Positions 55,435 through 64,000 of a stretch of DNA of 64,000 bases are shown one piece after another (positions within the stretch are counted from its first letter, which is position 1; each line of letters starts with the position of its first letter). The position numbers were made by a program, and so were the translations under genes. This DNA is from an uncultured Bacteroidota bacterium. Lineage in GTDB: Bacteria > Bacteroidota > Bacteroidia > 2-12-FULL-35-15. Where the stretch lies: positions 1-64,000 of the forward strand of contig CAINDA010000034.1 in assembly GCA_903847205.1 (NCBI GenBank), given 5' to 3'. The notes beneath the pieces were generated by a model. The model was not told the origin of the DNA and searched no databases. It worked only from the letters and a program-made list of their open reading frames with translations.

Positions 55435-57162
55435 ATGAAAAAAATAGTTATACTTCTAACATTAAACACCTTCCTGATAACAGCATTCAACCTGCATGCA
55501 CAAGATAATGAAGGCGGAAAACCTTATAGTTTTGACCTGGGTTTAAGCGATGATTTAACCCCTTATGTAATCACGCCGGCTTTTGATTTTGCACCTTTAA
55601 TTGCTTTATCGGAAGAAAGGGTAAAACAAGGAACTTTTGAATTGACTGATAAATTATTTGAATCAGATTATGACCTGACAAACTCAGGTGCCTGGACTGA
55701 ATCAGCCAATGGCGGCAGGGTATGGAAACTTAAAATCACATCACCGGGTGCAAAAAGAATACGGCTTTATTACAAGAATTTTCATCTTCCGGAAGGTGCA
55801 AAACTTTTTGTTTACAATGAAAACAGAACCGAAGAAATCGGTGCTTTTACTTCAAAAAATAATGATGAGGCCGACTCAAATGAAGGCATTTTTTCCACTG
55901 ATCATTTAACAGGCGATGTACAGATTGTAGAATATTACGAGCCGCAGAATGTGAGAGGGCAAGGGCATTTCAGCATTTTCAGAGTTGCGCATCAATTTAA
56001 AAGTGTGGCATCTGCTGAATCCTGCCAGGTTGATGTGATGTGTCCCGACGGTACCAACTGGCAGAATCAGAAAGAGGGGGTTGTTAGAATTTATGTGGTA
56101 ATAGGCACTACTCCTTCAAATACTACTGCCGGCTATTGTTCAGGCTCGCTTGTTAATAATACGGCGCTGGACTGCAAAAAATATATTTTAACAGCAATGC
56201 ACTGCTCCCTTGATGAATCAGTATCTCCGGGTGTTGAAACTATTTATTATAATCAATGGGTTTTTTCTTTTGACTATCAAAAAACTGGATGCGCTGCCGG
56301 CACTGCACTAGCAAACAAAACTAAAACCGGCTGCCAGAAACGTGCAGGCGCCAATGATGACGGCGGCGCTACAGGGTCTGATTTTTTATTCCTTGAAATG
56401 ACTGCACCTGCTTTCCCGACAGGGGTTACACCATATTACAACGGATGGACGCATGCAGCAGCTGCAACAGCAGGAGGTACAGGCATTCATCATCCATCTG
56501 GAGACTGCAAAAAAATATCTACGTTTATTACAACGCCTACTTCTACATCGTGGGGAGGAAATGTTTCGGACACGCACTGGCAGTTTGCATGGGAAGCAGG
56601 CCACGGGAGTACTGAGCCCGGCTCTTCCGGGTCACCGGTATTTAACAGCTCGGGATTAATTTTCGGCACTTTAACAGGCGGAGGCTCCTGCTGTGTGGTT
56701 GACGGTTGCGGCTGGCAAACGGGCGATTCTCCTAATGGTCCGACTTATAAAGATGCGTATGGAAAAATGGCCTATCATTGGACATCGGACGGCACTACTG
56801 CTCCTCTGCAGTTGAAACCTTGGTTAGACCCTATAAGTTCTAATGTTACTGTTTTAACCGGCAGTTTTAATCCTTGTGCGACGGGGATTTCGGAGGCCGG
56901 TTCGTTTAATTCAATTGTGGTTTATCCGAATCCGGCAAATGGTTCATTTAATGTTTCAATTGAATCAGGGAAAGCAAATGATATTGATATTTCTGTTTTT
57001 GATATTGTGGGACAAATGGTTTCTTATAAGAAAATTGAGAACCCTTTTGGAGGTACATTTAATTTTAATCTTGCTGATCGCGCAAGCGGGATTTATTTTG
57101 TTTATGTGAAAATGAAGAATGAAACGGCTGTGAGGAAAATAATATTAACGAACGAGGAATAG
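55435..57162 (+). CDS. Secreted trypsin-like (lysyl-endopeptidase-type) T9SS protease
   Basis: 575 residues. Signal peptide (about 1-22, LHAQ); a propeptide-like beta domain (about 25-190, WKLKITSPGAKRIRLYYKNFHLPEGAKLFVYN); then a chymotrypsin-fold protease with His256 (TAMHC), Asp316 (GSDFLFLEM) and Ser400 (GSSGSPVF), and many Cys in CCVVDGCGW-type loops. The layout resembles Achromobacter lysyl endopeptidase relatives. A T9SS type A sorting domain ends it (VVYPNPANGSFNV, ASGIYFVYVKM). It should be exported and act outside the cell. Cleavage specificity cannot be read from sequence alone. Confidence 0.88.
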   Translation: MKKIVILLTLNTFLITAFNLHAQDNEGGKPYSFDLGLSDDLTPYVITPAFDFAPLIALSEERVKQGTFELTDKLFESDYDLTNSGAWTESANGGRVWKLKITSPGAKRIRLYYKNFHLPEGAKLFVYNENRTEEIGAFTSKNNDEADSNEGIFSTDHLTGDVQIVEYYEPQNVRGQGHFSIFRVAHQFKSVASAESCQVDVMCPDGTNWQNQKEGVVRIYVVIGTTPSNTTAGYCSGSLVNNTALDCKKYILTAMHCSLDESVSPGVETIYYNQWVFSFDYQKTGCAAGTALANKTKTGCQKRAGANDDGGATGSDFLFLEMTAPAFPTGVTPYYNGWTHAAAATAGGTGIHHPSGDCKKISTFITTPTSTSWGGNVSDTHWQFAWEAGHGSTEPGSSGSPVFNSSGLIFGTLTGGGSCCVVDGCGWQTGDSPNGPTYKDAYGKMAYHWTSDGTTAPLQLKPWLDPISSNVTVLTGSFNPCATGISEAGSFNSIVVYPNPANGSFNVSIESGKANDIDISVFDIVGQMVSYKKIENPFGGTFNFNLADRASGIYFVYVKMKNETAVRKIILTNEE

Positions 57163-57210
57163 ATGAATGGATTCACTCAGGCGCCCCACGTTCTCGACTC
57201 CGCTCGAAAT

Positions 57211-57432
57211 GGCTTAATCCAAACGTGCGTGGTCATGTTGAGCATGTCGAAACATGTGAGATGGCTTCCCACACTCTTCGACAAGCTCAGAGTGACAGCC
57301 GCATTTCGACATTTTGCCCCTTCGCAAGGCTTAATCCAAGCGTGCGTGGTCATGTTGAGCATGTCGAAACATGTGAGATGGCTTCCCACACTCTTCGACA
57401 AGCTCAGAGTGACAGCCGCATTTCGACATTTT
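57211..57432. repeat. Duplicated dispersed palindromic element (about 105 bp x2)
   Basis: Two copies, 57211-57315 and 57328-57432, start 117 bases apart and are nearly identical (a single A/G change is visible early). They contain GTTGAGCATGTCGAAACATG and CTTCGACAAGCTCAGAGTG, words that can pair and that also occur at 22030-22078. The element lies in the 360-base convergent gap between the protease and recQ; nothing else is seen in that gap. Open frames on both strands reflect the repeat. Confidence 0.85.
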
Positions 57433-57522
57433 TACCTTCTGCCTGACCATGAGTAGTGAGTTTTATTTCAATTGTACTTTGCGAAGGGACATTTTATTAG
57501 AAATTCCATTTCAAAAACGTTA

Positions 57523-59427
57523 TTAGCAAATCACCAGCTTATTTTCCTTGTCATACTTCAGCTGATTATTATCCAGCATCCACTGAATAGTCCTTAATCT
57601 TTTATCTTCATTGCCTATAGTAACTGCATTTACAAGGTTAGAAAGCGGCATAGGATGAACAGCAAGCAATTCTTTTATCTGAAGGCTTATATTTTCAAAC
57701 TCATCAGTATGCAGTGTTTTTTTATTTTCTTCCAAACAAACATCGCATTGATTGCAGCGGTAGGTATTGGTTTCGCCGAAATAGGCAAGTAAAATCTGGC
57801 TGCGGCATTTGTGGCTGCTGTCAGCATAATTTATTACTGCTTCCATGCGCTGCAGGGCGCGCTGTTTAAGCACTGTAAGGTTTTCTTTAGCGATAGATAA
57901 ATTTTTAACGTCAATCCGTTCCTGCTCAAAAGTAAGCTGCGGCAGCTCGGTTTGGGGAATATAGGTGAGCAGTTTATGCTGATCGAGGTGTTTTAATTTT
58001 TGAATAATTTCTTCGCGGGATGTGTTAATTTTTTTTGCAAGATCCAATTCATTTATTTTTACAAAATTGTCGAAGAGACCGGAATGAGAGCGGAGCAGCA
58101 GTTTTATGAAATTATCATAAGCAGGCGAACCCAGCTGAAACTTGTATAAATCTTCGCGGTTAAGTTCAATTTTAATTAAGGAGGGCTGATGAAAAGCATC
58201 AGTAATTGAAATGTAACCTTCTTTTTCAATAAATTTTAAACTGTTGAAAACCGTTACTGCATTTAGTTTATAGGTATCGCATAATGAAACAATATCAAAG
58301 TTGAACGTAACGCCGGCCCCAGAACCGGCAGGGATTTGATAGTAATTCGCCAAGGCCTGATAGGTCTGTTTTATTTCTTCAATACTCGGAAAGCTTGTTT
58401 CTACGCGCCGTTCAAGCTCTATTTTATCGCTTTTGTTATAAAGTAAAATGGCATAAGCAGGCTGCTCGTCGCGCCCGGCACGGCCTGCTTCCTGAAAATA
58501 TGCTTCTAATGAATCAGGCATATCAATATGAACTACAAAACGTACATCTGGTTTGTCAATCCCCATCCCAAAAGCATTGGTGCAGACTATTACCCTTGCT
58601 TTATTCTGCATCCAGTCTGACTGTTTCTGATCGCGTGTTTTAGCATCTAAACCAGCATGATAAAAATCGGCGGAGATTTTATTGCTCCGTAGATAGTTTG
58701 CGATATCCTGCGTTTTTTTGCGGCTGCGCACATAAACTATTCCTGTGCCTTTTAAATTAGAAGCGATCTTTACAAGTCTTGCTAATTTATCTTCTTCCTG
58801 AACTACAATATAAGAAATATTTTTCCGCTCAAAACTTTTTTGAAGAACGTTGGGCTTTTTAAAAAGTAATTTTTCCTGGATATCTTTTACTACATCGCTT
58901 GTGGCAGTTGCTGTTAAAGCGAGTACAGGAATATTGGGCAGCAACTCGCGGAGTGCTTCAATTTTTAAATAACTCGGACGGAAATCGTATCCCCATTGCG
59001 AAATGCAGTGTGATTCATCAATTGCAATTAAATTAACTTTCATTTTTTGCAGCCGCACTTTTACAATTTCTGTTTCTAAGCGTTCCGGCGATAGATACAA
59101 AAATTTGATATTGCCATGTACGCAGTTGTCAAGTGCAATGTCAATTTCGCGGCGGTGCATGGCTGATGTTATGGCAGCTGCCTTAATACCTTTGCTGACA
59201 AGGCTCTCCACCTGGTCTTTCATTAATGCGATTAAAGGGGAAACCACAATGCAGATGCCTTCTTTAGCCATTGCCGGAACCTGAAAGCAGATTGATTTTC
59301 CGCCTCCTGTAGGAAGCAGTGCTAATGTATCTTTGCCCTGAAGTACAGAATTGATAATGTCTTCCTGCAAAGGACGAAAGTTTTTGTAGCCCCAATACTG
59401 CTCTAATATTTTGTGGATGTCCTGCAT
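57523..59427 (-). CDS. recQ: RecQ-family ATP-dependent DNA helicase
   Basis: 634 residues. Superfamily 2 motifs: Q-motif region FRPLQ, Walker A LPTGGGKS (39-46), DESH (136-139), SATATSD, GIVYVRSRKKTQ and QEAGRAGRDEQPA. A RecQ zinc-binding segment (CRSQILLAYFG to CNQCDVC) and a winged-helix-like part are present; the C-terminus stops without an HRDC domain, so this is the short form. It unwinds DNA 3'-5' in recombination and repair. Single gene, with a terminator and a T9SS gene upstream. Confidence 0.94.
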   Translation of the reverse strand: MQDIHKILEQYWGYKNFRPLQEDIINSVLQGKDTLALLPTGGGKSICFQVPAMAKEGICIVVSPLIALMKDQVESLVSKGIKAAAITSAMHRREIDIALDNCVHGNIKFLYLSPERLETEIVKVRLQKMKVNLIAIDESHCISQWGYDFRPSYLKIEALRELLPNIPVLALTATATSDVVKDIQEKLLFKKPNVLQKSFERKNISYIVVQEEDKLARLVKIASNLKGTGIVYVRSRKKTQDIANYLRSNKISADFYHAGLDAKTRDQKQSDWMQNKARVIVCTNAFGMGIDKPDVRFVVHIDMPDSLEAYFQEAGRAGRDEQPAYAILLYNKSDKIELERRVETSFPSIEEIKQTYQALANYYQIPAGSGAGVTFNFDIVSLCDTYKLNAVTVFNSLKFIEKEGYISITDAFHQPSLIKIELNREDLYKFQLGSPAYDNFIKLLLRSHSGLFDNFVKINELDLAKKINTSREEIIQKLKHLDQHKLLTYIPQTELPQLTFEQERIDVKNLSIAKENLTVLKQRALQRMEAVINYADSSHKCRSQILLAYFGETNTYRCNQCDVCLEENKKTLHTDEFENISLQIKELLAVHPMPLSNLVNAVTIGNEDKRLRTIQWMLDNNQLKYDKENKLVIC

Positions 59428-59556
59428 TTATAAATGGCTTAAAGAATCGCTTATGAAATAATTAATTTCAAAAAGAACCTGCTGCAATTTATACGAAGAT
59501 ATAAAATATCGGTAAAATAAGCTGTAATGGCTTGTTTTAATCGGCTGTTTAGTATT

Positions 59557-59592
59557 AAAAAAAAGTCCCGCAGTACTGCAGGACTTTTTTTT
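59557..59592. terminator. Bidirectional-looking terminator after the GloVer-repeat gene
   Basis: A near-palindrome (AAAGTCC at 59562-59568 with GGACTTT at 59581-59587, inner GCAGT/ACTGC) is bordered by a run of A on one side and of T on the other. On the minus strand it follows the stop at 59612 by about 20 bases and ends in eight T. Confidence 0.8.
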
Positions 59593-59611
59593 GTGGAAGG
59601 ATTTAATCTCA

Positions 59612-61573
59612 TTATCGGCTTATAACAACTTTATTAAACACTCTTCCTGTTTTGCTTTCTATTAATAGTGTGTAAACACCAACAGGTAATTGGCTTATAT
59701 CTATCGCAGTATTATTGGATGCTTCTTTTTCAATTACTAATTTACCAACAATATCAAACAGGCTGATTTTTGTTAAACCTGTTATTCCTGCTATGTTTAG
59801 CGTATTTCCGGCAGGGTTGGGATAAATGGTTATAGAGGAATTATTATTTGATTCTGCTATACCTGTTGTGCCCAAGTATTTCACATTGGAGCGCGAAGCG
59901 TTAAAGGCAGTGCGTGTTGGATGGCAGGTGCCATTTATCATAGATGCTTCAACATAGTATTGAGCATTAGGAAATGAAGAATAATCTGTAACTGTATATC
60001 CAAATTGATTGCCGGTTGTATTATCTAAAAAATGAAAACTGCCTGTTGAATTATCATCTCTATAGATATTGTAATTGGATACCGGCGTTGAATTATTTTC
60101 TATCTGGTAAGGAGTCCAATTGAAAACAGCGCCAGTGTTAGATAAATAAATTGTGTTGTGATAATTGCTGAATGCAGATTCTATTCCCTGTGTATTTTTA
60201 CTTTTCAATTTATAGCGATACCCAGTTGATGCAGGATTTGCTGTTAAGTCGGTAAAAGTGCTTAATGAATCTTTTGAAACAGCACCGATGCGATGATATA
60301 TGTTGGTTGATATTTCGCGATAAACAATAAAGCTGTCGATAGTAACTAAATTCAGACTTGATTTTTCCCATACTATAATGTTGTGAGTATTGGTATAATC
60401 AACTGTAACCAGGCAGATAGGGGGTGCAGTGGGCTGTATTTTATAACTAAAAACGGTGCCATGGCTGTAAGCACCGCCTATTACGCCTGTTCCATATACC
60501 ATGGAACCTGCAATGCTCAGCGTAGCACGAGGCAGGCTGCCAGTGGGGGTATTTAAATTGAAGAGGTTTTGAAAACCGGTACCAGTGGTATCAACAGAAA
60601 AAATAATGCCGCACCCATTGGCACCTCCGGATGCTGCAGTACTGTATAATGTGCCGTTAGAAAGTATCAATGCACCATTTGGACCCTGTCCGTTTGCACC
60701 GTCGAAATCATGAATTTTAAGATAGCCGCTGCCATCGGTATTTATAGAAAAAACAGTTCCCTTGTTATTAGCTCCTCCGCTGGATGTTGTTCCATATAAG
60801 CGATTTCCCGAAAGCGTAAGGGAAGAAAAAGGCATTGAACCATTTGCATTATCAAAATCAAGCAATTTGTTATAACCTGTACCGTCTGTGTGAACTGAGA
60901 ATATAACACCAAGCCCGTTAGCACCGCCGTATAATGTTGTGCCATAAAGCACATTTCCAGAAAGAGTTAAAGCTCCATATCCTGGAAACTGTCCATTTGG
61001 ACCAGTGAAAGCAAGAAGTCCTGTATATGCACTGCCGTCAGTATGGATGGAAAACACATTGCCTTTATTCGGCCCTCCCGTTCCATAGGTCATTCCGTAA
61101 AGTATATTTCCGGAAATAGTAAGTGTGCCATAGGGATTTCCTCCTCCGCCTGCTCCGGCTGAACTGTCAATAGCGGAACTAAAATCGTGCAGTTTTGTAT
61201 AACCGCTGCCATCAGTATGAATGGAAAATATAGTCCCTTGACCATAATGTCCGTATCCTGAAGTCATTCCGTATAGTACATTCCCAGCACGTATCAATGA
61301 ACCATAGGGGTTTGAACCGCTGGCAGTATCTTCAGTGAAAGTATGAAGGTTAATATATCCGGTCCCATCGGCATGCATGGAAAATATAAGCCCTCCATTG
61401 CTAGTTCCTCCGCCATTCGTCATTCCATATAATACACTGTCGTTATCAGAAAGAATTACCGAGCCGAAAGGCTGGTCGCCATTTGTACCGTTGAAATCAA
61501 ATAATTTAGTGTATTGAGCTTCAGCTGTTCCCAAGCATGATAAAGCATAGATTAAAATAAATATTTTTTTCAT
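59612..61573 (-). CDS. GloVer-repeat T9SS cargo protein
   Basis: 653 residues. Signal peptide (about 1-19, GTAEAQ); about nine repeats of roughly 40 residues (about 20-385) of the choice-of-anchor GloVer type, with LYGxTxxGGAN-GxxFSxxTDGxGYxxLxDF in each; a fibronectin-like region (about 385-560); and a T9SS type A sorting domain (TIYPNPAGNTLNI near residue 585, DIVGKLV, LPVGVYTLLI). The repeats probably form a beta-propeller. The biochemical role is unknown. It is a single-gene unit with its own terminator. Confidence 0.82.
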   Translation of the reverse strand: MKKIFILIYALSCLGTAEAQYTKLFDFNGTNGDQPFGSVILSDNDSVLYGMTNGGGTSNGGLIFSMHADGTGYINLHTFTEDTASGSNPYGSLIRAGNVLYGMTSGYGHYGQGTIFSIHTDGSGYTKLHDFSSAIDSSAGAGGGGNPYGTLTISGNILYGMTYGTGGPNKGNVFSIHTDGSAYTGLLAFTGPNGQFPGYGALTLSGNVLYGTTLYGGANGLGVIFSVHTDGTGYNKLLDFDNANGSMPFSSLTLSGNRLYGTTSSGGANNKGTVFSINTDGSGYLKIHDFDGANGQGPNGALILSNGTLYSTAASGGANGCGIIFSVDTTGTGFQNLFNLNTPTGSLPRATLSIAGSMVYGTGVIGGAYSHGTVFSYKIQPTAPPICLVTVDYTNTHNIIVWEKSSLNLVTIDSFIVYREISTNIYHRIGAVSKDSLSTFTDLTANPASTGYRYKLKSKNTQGIESAFSNYHNTIYLSNTGAVFNWTPYQIENNSTPVSNYNIYRDDNSTGSFHFLDNTTGNQFGYTVTDYSSFPNAQYYVEASMINGTCHPTRTAFNASRSNVKYLGTTGIAESNNNSSITIYPNPAGNTLNIAGITGLTKISLFDIVGKLVIEKEASNNTAIDISQLPVGVYTLLIESKTGRVFNKVVISR

Positions 61574-61643
61574 AGTATTTGTTTATTGCCTACTCTATGC
61601 GGTTTTCAGCTTGCTCCGTTTTTATATTAATTAATTTTTTATT

Positions 61644-62531
61644 TTATTTTGTTTTACTTGCCGCATTTCTGACAGCACTCAAATGCCTGTTATCAAACGG
61701 AACTCCGCTGCAGCTTAAAAGCATTAGTATTTCATTGTTTTCGGCTGTTTGTATGGCATATATTTCCTGCTTTTGATCGTCGGCTACTATATGGGCGAGG
61801 TACACAATGTCTTTTCTTTTTGCATTTATGGCAGCGGCTATTTCTTTTTTTGTTACAATTTTGTAGGGGAAGGGATAGGCGCCTTTCATTTTATCATCAT
61901 CCGGTTTAACATCATTTTCGGCCATCCATAATTCTTTGGTTGTGATTTTTTTTGCATCTGCTGTAGGGTAATGCATCATCATTTTCATATATCCCAGCTG
62001 ACTGTCGGCCAAACCGGGTAACATGTAAATATTATTTATTATGGATACTTCGCGTGTAAACTCTGCTTTTTCATCCACAAAATCTAAATAGGGATCAATA
62101 AAACATCTGAACATGGAAGATTCGAATTCTCTTTTTTTAATTTCTTCTGTTTTGCGGTTTGGGATTATCACCAGCATTTTGCTGTAGGATGTTTTTGTTT
62201 TTGAGGTTATCATATCGGTTCCGTAATGCGATGTGTTTGTTGTAATGCTTTTTTCGAGTTCAATGTAGGACATCACATAATTTACCGGAGTGATTTTTAA
62301 ATAGGCTGCTAACTCTGATGTTTTAATTACTTTATACTTTCCTGCTTTCCATACCGAAGCCATTACTTCTTCTGCTGTTTTATTAAAAGCATCATCATTA
62401 CTAACCGCAACTACTGTGGTACTTTGTTTCTGACGTTCAATGTCGGCTGTTGAGCAATAGGCAAACTGCCCGAAACTGTTTGCTGATGCAGTAATAAGCA
62501 GTGATGCGATAAAAATGTTTTTTGATTTCAT
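61644..62531 (-). CDS. Secreted hypothetical protein
   Basis: 295 residues with a signal peptide (about 1-21, SANSFGQ). The mature part is mixed alpha/beta with many Lys and Met (AEEVMASVWKAGKYKVIKTSELAAYLKI, YPTADAKKITTKELWMAENDV). No family recognised, no sorting domain seen, so it is probably periplasmic. It lies between two T9SS cargo genes on the same strand. Confidence 0.65.
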   Translation of the reverse strand: MKSKNIFIASLLITASANSFGQFAYCSTADIERQKQSTTVVAVSNDDAFNKTAEEVMASVWKAGKYKVIKTSELAAYLKITPVNYVMSYIELEKSITTNTSHYGTDMITSKTKTSYSKMLVIIPNRKTEEIKKREFESSMFRCFIDPYLDFVDEKAEFTREVSIINNIYMLPGLADSQLGYMKMMMHYPTADAKKITTKELWMAENDVKPDDDKMKGAYPFPYKIVTKKEIAAAINAKRKDIVYLAHIVADDQKQEIYAIQTAENNEILMLLSCSGVPFDNRHLSAVRNAASKTK

Positions 62532-62582
62532 AAGGTATATTGGTTAATTGTTTTCTATTTTTTAAAGTATGCATTTTTAAAA

Positions 62583-63497
62583 TTACTGCACAATTAATTT
62601 TTTGTTTGTTGTTCCTCCATCCATATCAATTGCAGTAAGGATATAGGTTCCGCTTTGCAAATTGTCGATTTTTAATTTTGACTGATTGTGTGTCTCATGC
62701 CGAATAATAATGTTTCCAAGCAAATCAGTGATTCGTATTTCTTTTATTGATTTATCGAAGTCAATGATGAATGAGCCATTTGAAGGATTGGGGGAAATAT
62801 TTATTTGATTGCTTTTTTTCTCAGCTGTATTAACCGAAGTAATAAGTTCGCAGTTTGCTGCAGTGCTGGGATAAAGAGTTTGTCCGTTTTGATGGAAACA
62901 GGTGAGTGAATAATCACCTCCATCTGTAATACAGCCTGGAGAAAGTCCCATTAATCCAAAGGTTGAGCCTATGCCTTCAATGAAATAAAAATTATAGCAT
63001 GAATTTAATTTCCATCTTTTACGATATAGGCCTCCGACTAACACCGAATCAATAGATTGTACAGTATCTGATGGGCTGGCAAATGTTTCTGTATATCCTT
63101 TTACAGTGTCGCCTACAGCCATATTAAAATCATAAAGTAATTGTTCGGTTGTATCGGTGGGTCGAATAAAAAAAACTTTTTTATTGGGTATATCCTGTCT
63201 GACTCCTCCTGCATAATATCCTGGATTAGTCCAGGAGCCTGTTGCAGCGCATCCCCCATTTGAAACAATTACTTGAATCGGTACAGTAAGTTTACGATAA
63301 TTAATACTCTTTATTATTGTATCTCCTGTGATTCTAATTGAATATAAATGCTCCCAGCTGTCAAAAAATAATCCACAGGGAGCGTGAGAATCAATATTCC
63401 AAATAGCCGATGAATCTGGGAAAGGATGATAAACCCAAGTCTGCGCCTTAGATGAGAGAGTCATAATTATTAAAATAATAAGAAGCAGTTTTTTCAT
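62583..63497 (-). CDS. T9SS type A sorting-domain protein of unknown cargo
   Basis: 304 residues. Signal peptide (about 1-18, LSSKAQ), a cargo region of about 200 residues with aromatic and Gly-rich strands (TGSWTNPGYYAGGVRQDIPNKKVFFI, YNFYFIEGIGSTFGLMGLSPG, GDYSLTCFHQNGQTLYP), and a sorting domain (NISPNPSNGSFII near residue 233, DLLGNIII, LQSGTYILTA). The IEGIGSxxGL and CFHQNGxxLYP motifs recur in many Bacteroidota secreted proteins; the function is not known. 51 bases upstream of the secreted hypothetical gene. Confidence 0.78.
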   Translation of the reverse strand: MKKLLLIILIIMTLSSKAQTWVYHPFPDSSAIWNIDSHAPCGLFFDSWEHLYSIRITGDTIIKSINYRKLTVPIQVIVSNGGCAATGSWTNPGYYAGGVRQDIPNKKVFFIRPTDTTEQLLYDFNMAVGDTVKGYTETFASPSDTVQSIDSVLVGGLYRKRWKLNSCYNFYFIEGIGSTFGLMGLSPGCITDGGDYSLTCFHQNGQTLYPSTAANCELITSVNTAEKKSNQINISPNPSNGSFIIDFDKSIKEIRITDLLGNIIIRHETHNQSKLKIDNLQSGTYILTAIDMDGGTTNKKLIVQ

Positions 63498-63568
63498 TTT
63501 TGATTTTAATTTCCTTCTCGGTAGTAGTCAATTCCTGCTAACGGCACTTAATTTTTATCAGGCGGTTT

Positions 63569-64000
63569 TTATTCCATTTCATCGTCTTCATAGTCTTCAT
63601 AGTCTTCATCGTCTTCATCGTACTCTTCCTCCCCAATATATTCTTCATCTAAGCCATTGTTTTTTATATATAGTGATTTGTAATACCGGGCTTTATCATA
63701 ATCGCCTTTTGCACCGTAAGCACTTCTAAGATTGTTATACATATAATTGAGTGCGATTTTATCATCGGCTGTTTCCAGAGCCTTTTCGAGCATTTCTATT
63801 CCTTCTTTCGGCTTTCCTTCATTGTTAATGAAAATATATGCAATATTGTTCAGAGCAAATAAATAGTCTGGTTTTAGTTTAAGAGTTTCGGTATAATGAT
63901 GCAATGCGCGGTAATAATCCTCTAAGGCTTGATAGCAAACCCCTATGCCATAATGAGAATCGGCTTTTTCGGCTTTTTTTTCTAATGCTTTTTTAAACCA
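63569..64000 (-). CDS. TPR protein, C-terminal part (cut by window edge)
   Basis: The frame is open from the last base of the window to a TAA at 63569, giving 143 visible residues; the start lies beyond the window. At least three TPR-like units are visible (WFKKALEKKAEKADSHYGIG, LHHYTETLKLKPDYLFALNNIAYI, KPKEGIEMLEKALETADDKIALNYMYNNLRSAYG). The C-terminus is strongly acidic, and its DNA is a short imperfect repeat of CATAGTCTT/CATCGTCTT units (about 63580-63620). A role as a scaffold is the usual guess for such proteins. Confidence 0.8.
   Translation of the reverse strand, partial: WFKKALEKKAEKADSHYGIGVCYQALEDYYRALHHYTETLKLKPDYLFALNNIAYIFINNEGKPKEGIEMLEKALETADDKIALNYMYNNLRSAYGAKGDYDKARYYKSLYIKNNGLDEEYIGEEEYDEDDEDYEDYEDDEME

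Noticed and set aside
57163-57456. Open frames on both strands between the protease gene and recQ
   Set aside because: They consist of the duplicated dispersed element; both strands are open because the element is repeated and largely palindromic.

Overview
The window is a low-GC piece of a Bacteroidota chromosome; I cannot place it more finely. The phylum call rests on seven secreted proteins with type IX secretion (T9SS) type A C-terminal sorting domains (a Y/F-P-N-P core followed by a beta-sandwich ending in a G-x-Y/F motif), A/T-rich start regions almost without Shine-Dalgarno sequences, a candidate promoter of the TTG-N19-TAnnTTTG kind, DUF2851, PspC and TPR-SpoIIE proteins typical of the phylum, and the rpsU-xerC-hpf-tRNA-tuf-secE-nusG-rplKAJL-rpoBC block. 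No T9SS machinery, phage or insertion sequence was seen.

Layout. 1-6.8 kb (+): four tandem paralogues, the first cut by the window edge, of secreted/membrane TPR proteins with a C-terminal SpoIIE/PP2C phosphatase domain. 6.8-8.2 kb (+): a T9SS cargo protein. 8.5-20.1 kb (-): cell-surface genes: a collagen-like/head-repeat adhesin with an outer-membrane barrel protein, a CrtC/AttH-like T9SS protein, a small lipoprotein, a beta-helix T9SS protein, a zinc-ribbon/DUF4870 membrane protein, a DUF6624-like protein and a jelly-roll-like protein. 20.1-22.0 kb (+): a 0.9-kb non-coding stretch with an in-phase 42-bp tandem repeat array, then an orphan protein. 22.1-28.2 kb (-): a very large modular adhesin with a Peptidase_S74 C-terminus, broken by two single-base frameshifts, preceded by a small T9SS protein. 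28.5-35.5 kb (-): housekeeping and metabolic genes (RmlD-like reductase, RCK potassium channel, PspC, DUF2851, pyrF, paaY, 3-oxoadipyl-CoA thiolase). 35.6-49.4 kb (-): the transcription/translation super-operon with five tRNAs. 49.6-54.5 kb (-): hpf, xerC, rpsU, acyl-CoA dehydrogenase, apt and a helix-hairpin-helix protein. 54.9-57.2 kb (+): a lipoprotein and a secreted trypsin-like protease. 57.5-64 kb (-): recQ, a GloVer-repeat T9SS protein, a secreted unknown, a further T9SS protein and a TPR protein cut by the right edge.

How it fits together. The core block (tRNA-Thr/Tyr/Gly/Thr, tuf, tRNA-Trp, secE, nusG, ribosomal stalk genes, RNA polymerase beta and beta') supplies elongation factors, ribosomal proteins and polymerase in the gene order known from Escherichia coli. 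The flanks are accessory surface biology: adhesins and T9SS-exported enzymes. The most unusual signals are (i) an array of 42-bp units, each with two different dyads whose centres are 21 bp apart, upstream of an orphan gene; (ii) repeats normally found between genes that appear in frame inside the phosphatase domains and signal peptides; (iii) the frameshifted giant adhesin; (iv) a strong Shine-Dalgarno on hpf in a genome that otherwise lacks them. Functions are read from motifs by eye; no database search was possible.
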